From Lentisphaeria bacterium (GTDB lineage Bacteria; Verrucomicrobiota; Lentisphaeria; Oligosphaerales; Oligosphaeraceae): DNA of 7,037 nt. Every line of letters starts with the position of its first letter. Position 1 is the stretch's first letter. The stretch covers positions 1 through 7,037 of the forward strand of contig JAQVUB010000005.1 in the NCBI GenBank assembly GCA_028699735.1, given 5' to 3'. The notes below the pieces were generated by a model. It was not told the origin of the DNA and searched no databases. It saw only the letters and a list, made by a program, of their open reading frames with translations. A program made the position numbers and the translations under genes. Below are positions 1 through 5,155 of this stretch, one piece after another.

Positions 1-247
1 GACGGAACACGGACGGGACACGGACGGGACACGGACGGGACACGGACGGGACACGGACGGAACACGGACGGAACACGGACGGGACACGGACGGAACACGG
101 ACGGAACACGGACGGAACACGGACGGGACACGGACGGGACACGGACGGAACACGGACGGAACACGGACGGGACACGGACGGGACACGGACGGGACACGGA
201 CGGAACACGGACGGAACACGGACGGGACACGGACGGGACACGGACGG
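1..247. repeat. 11-bp tandem repeat array (22 full copies plus a partial copy)
   Basis: Direct reading shows 22 uninterrupted copies of GACGGRACACG (positions 1-242) and a partial copy GACGG at 243-247. Every copy is identical except for one position, which is A in 10 copies and G in 12. In order the variants run A1 G4 A2 G1 A3 G2 A2 G3 A2 G2, so like copies are clustered, as expected from slippage or unequal exchange. The array starts at the window edge, so its true length is unknown. There are no spacers. The unit contains no stop codon in any of the six frames, so a reading frame could pass through, but no start codon or protein gene can be assigned here. It lies downstream of the LOG-family gene on the opposite side of its stop. 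Function is unknown. Confidence 0.95.
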
Positions 248-286
248 TTGACTGCTGTTGACTGACAACTGGCAACTGACAACTCA
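247..286. repeat. Short heptamer repeat cluster (CAACTGN type) with inverted GTTGACT copies
   Basis: Three adjacent 7-bp units CAACTGG, CAACTGA and CAACTCA occupy 266-286. Two copies of GTTGACT (247-253 and 257-263) precede them and are roughly inverted relative to the heptamers. The cluster joins the 11-bp array directly and includes the TGA stop of the LOG-family gene (284-286, minus strand). The same heptamer family recurs at 5114-5155, so it is a dispersed simple repeat of this genome. The inverted copies could form a weak hairpin in the LOG transcript, but there is no U-tract, so it is not a convincing terminator. Confidence 0.7.
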
Positions 287-1123
287 AATGTTATAGAACT
301 GTTTGATTTGGTTCCAGCCTTCCCATGCGGAGTCGCAGTATTTGAACAGTTTCAGGTCTTTTTCGCAGATATATCCGCGTTCGACAAATATCTCCCAGTT
401 GATGATTTTTTCCCAGTATTCTTTTCCGAAGAGGAGGATTGGAATGGGGTCGATGATACCGGTTTGCACGAGGGTCAGGGCCTCGAAGAGTTCGTCCATG
501 GTACCGAAGCCGCCGGGAAAACACCCCAGCGCCTTTGCGCGTTTCATGAAATGCATTTTACGGATGGAGAAATAATGCAGGTTGAAGTTCAGGCCTTCGG
601 TGATATAGGGGTTTGCATGCTGTTCGAAGGGAAGGCTGATATTCAGGCCGACGGAGATGCCTCCCATATCGGCGGCTCCTCGATTTCCGGCCTCCATAAT
701 ACCGCCGCCACCTCCGGTTATAATGACAAACTGGAATCCGTCGGTTGTATTCTGATCGTAGGTGGTGACGATGCCGGCGAACTCTCTGGCCATCTGATAG
801 TATTTGCTTTCCTCCTGTTTTGTTTCAGCAAGGCGTACCTGTCGCTGCAATTCAGGATCCTCCGGATTCTTTTGCAGATTGCTCCGCGCATCCGCCAATT
901 TTTTTTCTGCGGCTTCCGTGGGGAGGGTTCTTGCGCTGCCAAAGACGACGATGGTGGATTCCACCCGGAAATCCTGCATGGTGACCTCTGGTTTCAAATA
1001 TTCAGCTTCCAGGCGCAAGGCACGGCAAGAGTCCGAATTGAGAAAATCCAGGTCTTCGAAAGCTTTCAACGTGCTTTTTTTGCGATTCAGTTTTTTGATT
1101 TCTGCTGGATCGAGATCAGGCAT
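284..1123 (-). CDS. LOG family protein (TIGR00730-like Rossmann-fold nucleotide hydrolase)
   Basis: This 279-aa cytoplasmic protein has the family signatures in order: an early beta strand ending FGSAR (about 61-65), the glycine-rich loop TGGGGGIMEAGNRGA (about 136-150), SIRKM (186-190) and the hallmark PGGFGTMDE (203-211). LOG proteins, often misnamed lysine decarboxylases, are usually phosphoribohydrolases that cleave nucleoside 5'-monophosphates. Plant and actinobacterial members activate cytokinins and E. coli PpnN splits purine and pyrimidine nucleotides. The substrate here cannot be told from sequence. It is longer than the minimal family (about 190 aa), with an N-terminal extension and a charged helical insertion (about 66-112). 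The ATG at 1123 is chosen because AAGGA lies 7 nt upstream (1131-1135) and homology begins after it. The frame stays open to 1327, but that part runs through the inverted-repeat element and is not credible protein. It is the last of three minus-strand genes and may be read through from them or have its own promoter. Confidence 0.9.
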   Translation of the reverse strand: MPDLDPAEIKKLNRKKSTLKAFEDLDFLNSDSCRALRLEAEYLKPEVTMQDFRVESTIVVFGSARTLPTEAAEKKLADARSNLQKNPEDPELQRQVRLAETKQEESKYYQMAREFAGIVTTYDQNTTDGFQFVIITGGGGGIMEAGNRGAADMGGISVGLNISLPFEQHANPYITEGLNFNLHYFSIRKMHFMKRAKALGCFPGGFGTMDELFEALTLVQTGIIDPIPILLFGKEYWEKIINWEIFVERGYICEKDLKLFKYCDSAWEGWNQIKQFYNI

Positions 1124-1130
1124 TATTTTT

Positions 1131-1135
1131 TCCTT
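1131..1135 (-). promoter_or_regulatory. Ribosome binding site fixing the LOG-family gene start
   Basis: On the minus strand AAGGA sits 7 nt before the ATG at 1123. It favours this start over the upstream in-frame ATG at 1327, which would add 68 residues translated from the inverted-repeat element. Confidence 0.65.
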
Positions 1136-1183
1136 GACATACAGTGAAAAGAGGAGACGGGCTGAAACGGCGCCTGGACGACT

Positions 1184-1420
1184 TAGAGGGCGTTCAAAAA
1201 GGCTTTTTAACCACGAAAGGCACGAAAAAGCATGAACTTTTTTTAGAGTTGGGTTAGTGTGGTGATCGTAACCTTCAGCAAATTTGTCGTAATGCAAGCC
1301 AAAGGCAACAAAAAAAACAAATTCCAACTAAGAAATCTCAGGTTAGGACATCAGCTTTCCTACAAAATTTTCGTGCTTTTCGTGCCTTTCGTGGTTAAAA
1401 AACTTTTTGGACGCCCTCTA
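1184..1420. repeat. 237-bp inverted-repeat element, MITE-like, no coding capacity
   Basis: The left arm (1184-1236) and right arm (1370-1420) are inverted copies of about 51-53 bp. Both begin TAGAGGGCGT, continue with CAAAAAG, a T-run and TTAACCACGAAAGGCACG, and differ only by a few substitutions and a 2-bp indel. The core (1237-1369) is AT-rich and encodes nothing recognisable. If the outermost TA on each side is a duplicated target, the element reads TA-GAGGGCG...CGCCCTC-TA, which is the arrangement left by IS630/Tc1-mariner-type transposition. That origin is inference, and no transposase is present. The right end stops one base from the stop codon of the exported-protein gene (1422). The element fills most of the gap to the LOG-family gene. 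In RNA the arms could form a long stem and reduce readthrough. Confidence 0.8.
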
Positions 1421-1421
1421 C

Positions 1422-2522
1422 TTACTGTGGTGGAGGGGGGGGCATCGTGCCATCGGGTGGCATTTCGCCGGGGGTTTGGGGATTTTGCGCCTGAGCGGCC
1501 TCTTTGGCCAGTTTGATCTGTTCGGCAATTTGCTGTGGCATCCATTCAATTTCATCTTTTTCATTAGGCGCCTGGATGTACCCGCGTTCGGCGAAGCGTT
1601 TGGGCGTTTCAATGGCGGTCAGTTTTTCCTTTGCCTGTTGCGTCAGAATGTGGAAAATTTTCGTATGCAGCTTGTCGCGTTCAATCCAGAATTCCGCTTT
1701 GGAAGTCTTAATGCTTGAACCGGTTTTCTCGGGGTCTGGGACGTATCCTGCCGTATGAAAGGCTGGCGGCAGTTCCTGGCGCTTCAGGTCATCGACGCGA
1801 CTGGCTTTTTTGGCATCATAGACATCATTTTCACGGCGGACATATTCGCTGATTTTAATTGCGTTCAGTTCCTTGTAAAATCGCGCTTCGGTATCTTCAT
1901 CGAGGTCTCTTCTGCTGACATAGCGTTTGCCGATCAGGATGCGCTCAGCAGTGATAGCGGAAAAATTGCCGGTGACATCGGTATTGGTTCCCAAACCCTG
2001 CCGCAGGACGATCGAGATACGGTCTCCGGTTTTGAACATCTCATATTTTTTCTGAGCGTCAAGTTCGAATTGTTTGCGTGCGGAGTCCGGCAGTTCGATA
2101 TTGACACGTTGGATGATATCTGCCGTTTTACTGTTGACAATTTCTTCCAAGGTTGCTTTGGGTTTAGCGATGGGCCATTTCCATTGAGCCATATTTACTC
2201 CTCGCAGATTTTTGAAATTCCCCAGTTTAGGGATTTCCTGTCCACGCTGGATCATGATGGAAATGAACCGGGTTGTGGAATCCCGGGTGACGGTTTTGGC
2301 CACGGTTTCATCGACATACTTTTTGATTTCCTTGAGGATTTCATCTCGTTCGATGCGCCAGTCAACGGTTTCAACCATTTCGGTGTCCTCCTCGTCTTCT
2401 TCTTCGGGGGCGGCCGCAGGCACGGCGTCTTGCGCGATTAGAAGCTGGAGTGTGAAGGCAAGACTGAAGCTCAGTATGGATTTGTACAGAAATGCAGGCA
2501 ACATGCGGTTGAAAATATCCAT
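1422..2522 (-). CDS. Exported protein of unknown function, paralogue of the neighbouring upstream gene
   Basis: I do not recognise this 366-aa protein as a named family. It has a probable Sec signal peptide (hydrophobic stretch about 8-29, possible cleavage near LLIA-QDA or after AQDA), so it should act in the periplasm or outside. An acidic linker (about 40-50) follows, then a charged helix containing DWRIERDEILKEI (54-66). A likely beta-rich core follows, with TGDRISI (165-171) and SAITAERILIGKRYV (188-202) ending near D206. Helical, lysine-rich segments and a proline-rich tail ending PPPPPQ close the protein. The helix and core match the adjacent gene (2606-3484) position by position, so the two are tandem paralogues. 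This one is longer mainly between helix and core and at the C-terminus. The ATG at 2522 has AAGGAG 10 nt upstream (2533-2538), and an alternative ATG at residue 7 would also keep the signal peptide. It lies 83 nt after its paralogue with no evident terminator, so co-transcription is likely. An 8-G tract (1435-1442) sits over its last codons. Confidence 0.85.
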   Translation of the reverse strand: MDIFNRMLPAFLYKSILSFSLAFTLQLLIAQDAVPAAAPEEEDEEDTEMVETVDWRIERDEILKEIKKYVDETVAKTVTRDSTTRFISIMIQRGQEIPKLGNFKNLRGVNMAQWKWPIAKPKATLEEIVNSKTADIIQRVNIELPDSARKQFELDAQKKYEMFKTGDRISIVLRQGLGTNTDVTGNFSAITAERILIGKRYVSRRDLDEDTEARFYKELNAIKISEYVRRENDVYDAKKASRVDDLKRQELPPAFHTAGYVPDPEKTGSSIKTSKAEFWIERDKLHTKIFHILTQQAKEKLTAIETPKRFAERGYIQAPNEKDEIEWMPQQIAEQIKLAKEAAQAQNPQTPGEMPPDGTMPPPPPQ

Positions 2523-2605
2523 TGCAATGAATCTCCTTGGATTACTTATGAAGAGAACTGGAATTTCAGGTAAAGAAACCCGACCTGATTTTCCCTTTAT
2601 TCAAA

Positions 2606-3484
2606 CTATTCAAACAAATTTTTCAGACTTTGGAAAACTCCGGCAGGACGCCATTCTTTTTTATTTACATAGAACTTGAAATGATTTTCAGTAAAACGCT
2701 GCTTTTCAATTTCAGGACGGAGTTTGTCTGTGGCTTCCTGGCGCAGCCGGGTTAATTCCTGCTGCAAAACGACTCCGGCCGGCACCCAGTTTCCAGGCTT
2801 GACCAGTTCTATAGGGTCATGGCTTTTCGGAAAATATCCACCTTTGCGCAAAGCTTCCGGAAGGGTTTTGAGAAAAAGATCATCGGTGTTATTTCGGAGG
2901 ATTGCCATTTGCAGGTTATTTTGTCGGGTGACAAAATTCTGCCGTAAGTCTTGTGTTTTCACGGTATCAAAAGCGTTTCTCTGTTCTTCAGCGATATCTT
3001 TGACTGGGATCCACCGCGAGCCGATAAGCACTCTTTCCGGCGAAATTGCGCTGACGATTCCGCTGGCCACCGGATTGGTTTTGATGCGTGTCCTGATACT
3101 GACCTGGTCGCCAATCTGATACAGTGGGAAGATTCTTTCCGCTTCCTGAACAATCTCCTGCAATTCCTTTATAGGTCTGGCTGCCAAAGCCGCTTTTTCC
3201 GCTTCTTTTCTGGTTTCTGCAAAAAATTCTTTGGCGGATTTTTCCGGTTGCTGTACTGGCAGTTGAATGTTCAGGGAGGCCGCTGCGCTTTCCAGGGTGA
3301 CGGTCGTTTCGACCTGTTCTTTTACTTCCTGCTCGATCCGGGCAAAAATTTCTGCACGGGTTTTCCGCCAGCCCTTCAGGGATGCTTCGGTATCCTCTGC
3401 ACAATAGAGGGGGAACGCCAGGCATGGAAGAAGGGCAAAAAGCATGGAACAAAAGAATCGTGATCGACGAATGCACATTTTCAA
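2606..3484 (-). CDS. Exported protein of unknown function, first of a paralogous pair
   Basis: This 292-aa protein is not a family I can name. The N-terminus has a basic region (CIRRSR), a hydrophobic stretch (about 10-27) and a likely signal-peptidase I site near YCA-ED (residues 29/30). No proper lipobox is seen, so it is probably a soluble periplasmic or secreted protein. After cleavage there is a charged helix with GWRKTRAEIFARI (38-50), a linker, a core with IGDQVSI (124-130) and SAISPERVLIGSRWIPVKD (145-163), and a mostly helical C-terminal half. The GD-x-(V/I)SI...SAIxxER(V/I)LIGxR(W/Y) pattern is shared with the downstream paralogue and suggests a small beta-barrel-like module, which is inference. 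The start is uncertain: a TTG at 3484 lies 8 nt from GAGGAG (3493-3498), while the ATG at 3478, two codons on, lies 14 nt from GAGGAG and 11 nt from the GAGG just downstream of it. Both give the same signal peptide. A good promoter match lies about 56 bp upstream. Confidence 0.83.
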   Translation of the reverse strand: MKMCIRRSRFFCSMLFALLPCLAFPLYCAEDTEASLKGWRKTRAEIFARIEQEVKEQVETTVTLESAAASLNIQLPVQQPEKSAKEFFAETRKEAEKAALAARPIKELQEIVQEAERIFPLYQIGDQVSIRTRIKTNPVASGIVSAISPERVLIGSRWIPVKDIAEEQRNAFDTVKTQDLRQNFVTRQNNLQMAILRNNTDDLFLKTLPEALRKGGYFPKSHDPIELVKPGNWVPAGVVLQQELTRLRQEATDKLRPEIEKQRFTENHFKFYVNKKEWRPAGVFQSLKNLFE

Positions 3485-3539
3485 ACAAGCCTCTCCTCAA
3501 AATCCAACGTTCAAAAAAATCTCAAAGGTACTATTGTTA

Positions 3540-3567
3540 AGTATAAAACCTCTACTGCCATTTTCAA
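3540..3567 (-). promoter_or_regulatory. Probable sigma-70-type promoter for the exported paralogue pair
   Basis: On the minus strand TTGAAA (3562-3567) and TATACT (3540-3545) are separated by 16 bp, each one base off the consensus (TTGACA, TATAAT). Transcription would begin near 3533 and give a leader of about 50 nt before the start at 3484 or 3478. The site lies between the hairpin element and the gene. The call rests on the motif alone. Confidence 0.45.
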
Positions 3568-3625
3568 CCTGCGAAAAGAAAAAGGGAACAGCGGTAATAC
3601 CTCAGATGATGGAACGGGGGTTCTC

Positions 3626-3752
3626 TTTTTTAACAACGAAAAGCACGAAACAACCCGAAAAAATTTCATGGGAAGTGGCTTTGACTGCGGTAATGCGTTG
3701 TTCATCCCATGAAATTTTTTCGGGTCGTTTCGTGTTTTTCGTTGTTAAAAAA
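3626..3752. repeat. 127-bp near-perfect hairpin element (48-bp arms, 31-nt loop)
   Basis: The left arm (3626-3673) and right arm (3705-3752) are inverted copies matching at 46 of 48 positions, around a 31-nt loop (3674-3704). The outer part of each arm is TTTTTTAACAACGAAA followed by a GCACGAAA-like stretch. This is clearly related to the TTAACCACGAAAGGCACG segment in the arms of the 237-bp element at 1184-1420. The inner part, towards ATTTCATGGGA, is unrelated to that element. The T-run at one end and A-run at the other mean either strand's transcript would form a long stem followed by U residues, so it could terminate transcription in both directions. It lies between divergent genes, however, where no terminator is needed. 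A dispersed palindromic or MITE-like repeat is the likelier identity. Confidence 0.85.
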
Positions 3753-3827
3753 TGCCATTGTCATATCATCCGACGCAATGCCACTTGCCGCTTACGGGGT
3801 CGGGTAAAATGAGCAAGGAAGGTTATA

Positions 3828-3845
3828 TTATTGTTTTTACAATAA
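3828..3845. promoter_or_regulatory. 18-bp dyad upstream of icd, possible operator
   Basis: TTATTGT (3828-3834) and ACAATAA (3839-3845) form a perfect 7-bp inverted repeat around TTTT, ending 27 bp before the icd start. It could be a regulator site or a weak leader hairpin. It is AT-rich and could arise by chance, and I cannot assign a regulator. Confidence 0.25.
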
Positions 3846-3872
3846 AGATTTGACAACAGAAGAGGGGAAAAT

Positions 3873-5102
3873 ATGTCTGACAAGATTCATATGTCTGCCA
3901 GTGGTTTGATCGTTGGCGATCACCCTGTGATACCTTTCATCATGGGGGATGGTACAGGGCCTGACATCTGGCGGGCCACTGAAGCGGTTGTCGATGGAGC
4001 CGTTGCCAAAGCTTATGGCGGACAGCGCCAGATTGTCTGGAAGGAAGTCCTTGCCGGCGAAAAGGCCTTTCACCAGACGGGCGAATGGCTGCCGGCGGAA
4101 ACACTGGCTGCCTTCAAGGAATATCTGGTTGGCATCAAAGGGCCGCTGACCACACCCGTTGGCGGGGGAATCCGCAGTCTGAATGTCGCTATCCGGCAGG
4201 AATGTGATTTGTATGTCTGCCTGCGTCCGGTACGCTGGTTCACTGGCGTGCCTTCCCCCGTAAAACGACCGGATCTGGTGGATATGGTGATCTTCCGGGA
4301 AAATACAGAAGATATTTATGCCGGCATTGAATTTGCTGCCGGAACGCCGGAAGCCACCGCCATGCTCCATTTTGTCAAGGAAAATTTTCCACAACGGTAT
4401 GGCAAGATTCGTTTTCCCGAAAGCACCGGGCTGGGTCTGAAGCCGGTTTCCCGTGAAGGAACCTGGCGTCTGGTGAAAGCGGCGGTGGAATATGCCATTG
4501 CCCAGGAACGGGATTCGGTTACCCTTGTTCATAAGGGTAATATCATGAAGTTTACCGAAGGGGCTTTCCGTGACTGGGGCTACGAATGCGCGCGGCAGGA
4601 ATTCGGCGCAGTTCCTCTGGATGGCGGCCCCTGGCATACCATCAAAAATCCGCGTACCGGGAAGGATATTGTTGTCAAGGATGTGATTGCCGATGCTTTC
4701 CTGCAGCAGATTCTCACCCGCCCGGCAGAATATAGTGTCATCGCCACCCTGAATCTGAACGGCGACTACATCTCCGATGCGCTGGCTGCTTGCGTCGGCG
4801 GCATTGGGATCGCTCCCGGTGGAAATATCAATTACCAGACTGGAACTGCGGTCTTTGAGGCCACCCATGGTACCGCTCCCAAATATGCTGACAAGGATAT
4901 GGTTAATCCAGGCAGCCTGATTCTCTCTGCGGAAATGATGTTGCGTTATATTGGCTGGGGAGAAGCGGCGGATGCCATTCTGCGCGGCATTGACCGGACA
5001 ATCGCCAACCGCACGGTCACCTACGATTTTGAACGGCAGATGGAAGGGGCAACGAAAGTGTCCTGTTCAGAATTCGGACGATTGATCGTCAAAAACATGT
5101 AA
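3873..5102 (+). CDS. icd: NADP-dependent isocitrate dehydrogenase (EC 1.1.1.42)
   Basis: This 409-aa cytosolic enzyme oxidatively decarboxylates isocitrate to 2-oxoglutarate with NADP+ in the TCA cycle. It is collinear with E. coli Icd (416 aa) over nearly its whole length. The substrate site is intact: GGGIRSLNVAIRQE (97-110) supplies S102, N104 and R108 (S102 matches E. coli S113, the AceK phosphorylation site), followed by R118 and R142. Y149 and K221 match the catalytic Y160 and K230, and D274, D298 and D302 match the metal-binding aspartates. K337, Y338, V344, Y384 and R388 match the residues that select NADP over NAD. The ATG at 3873 has GAGGGG 5 nt upstream and gives the usual N-terminal length. 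No other TCA gene is nearby. The next gene starts 53 bp downstream and no terminator is seen, so icd could be cotranscribed with it. Whether S102 is phosphorylated here is unknown, as no aceK is visible. Confidence 0.97.
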   Translation: MSDKIHMSASGLIVGDHPVIPFIMGDGTGPDIWRATEAVVDGAVAKAYGGQRQIVWKEVLAGEKAFHQTGEWLPAETLAAFKEYLVGIKGPLTTPVGGGIRSLNVAIRQECDLYVCLRPVRWFTGVPSPVKRPDLVDMVIFRENTEDIYAGIEFAAGTPEATAMLHFVKENFPQRYGKIRFPESTGLGLKPVSREGTWRLVKAAVEYAIAQERDSVTLVHKGNIMKFTEGAFRDWGYECARQEFGAVPLDGGPWHTIKNPRTGKDIVVKDVIADAFLQQILTRPAEYSVIATLNLNGDYISDALAACVGGIGIAPGGNINYQTGTAVFEATHGTAPKYADKDMVNPGSLILSAEMMLRYIGWGEAADAILRGIDRTIANRTVTYDFERQMEGATKVSCSEFGRLIVKNM

Positions 5103-5155
5103 GTTATCAGTTGTCAACTGCCAACTGCCAACTGAAAACTGAAAACTGAAAACAG
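5103..5155. repeat. Heptamer tandem repeat filling the icd-downstream gap
   Basis: Six contiguous 7-bp units fill 5114-5155: TCAACTG, CCAACTG twice, AAAACTG twice and AAAACAG. The last unit ends on the base before the ATG at 5156. CAGTTG at 5108-5113 is the inverse of CAACTG at 5115-5120, giving a 6-bp palindrome around one T. The units belong to the same family as those at 266-286. The repeat occupies the place where a Shine-Dalgarno would be, and none is visible. Confidence 0.85.

Larger units (their letters stand above)
3485..3872. other. Divergent intergenic region, 388 bp, no gene
   Basis: This region separates the leftward exported-protein block from the rightward icd block. It holds the ribosome site and promoter of the minus-strand block (3493-3567), the 127-bp hairpin element (3626-3752), a short dyad (3828-3845) and the icd ribosome site (GAGGGG, 3862-3867, 5 nt before the ATG). 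I found no strong -35/-10 pair for icd. TATATT at 3824-3829 is a possible -10, but no good -35 accompanies it. Open frames across the hairpin translate the repeat and are not genes. Confidence 0.7.

Noticed and set aside
1..247. Possible CRISPR array or plasmid iteron origin in the 11-bp repeats
   Set aside because: The copies are directly adjacent with no spacers and are too short for CRISPR repeats. No replication initiator, AT-rich unwinding region or cas gene is visible.
308..1147. Plus-strand 279-aa ORF antisense to the LOG-family gene
   Set aside because: It is the complement of a gene with clear family motifs and itself shows no recognisable motif.
1124..1327. 68-residue N-terminal extension of the LOG-family protein
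   Set aside because: It is translated from the inverted-repeat element, and the ATG at 1123 has a good ribosome site and the right family length.
1755..2441. Plus-strand 228-aa ORF antisense to the larger exported protein
   Set aside because: It is phenylalanine- and aspartate-rich shadow coding opposite a gene with a signal peptide and a paralogue next door.
2951..3463. Plus-strand 170-aa ORF antisense to the smaller exported protein
   Set aside because: No motif or ribosome site, and the opposite strand carries the paralogue-supported gene.
3626..3752. Hairpin as a simple intrinsic terminator
   Set aside because: Arms of 48 bp are far longer than needed, the flanking genes diverge from it, and the arms match another dispersed element in the window.
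3444..3812. Plus-strand 122-aa ORF across the divergent intergenic region
   Set aside because: Its sequence is mainly the translated hairpin arms (LTTKSTK and FVVKK strings), so it is an artefact of the repeat.
3837..4868. Minus-strand 343-aa ORF antisense to icd
   Set aside because: It lies wholly opposite the strongly conserved icd coding sequence and has no recognisable domain.
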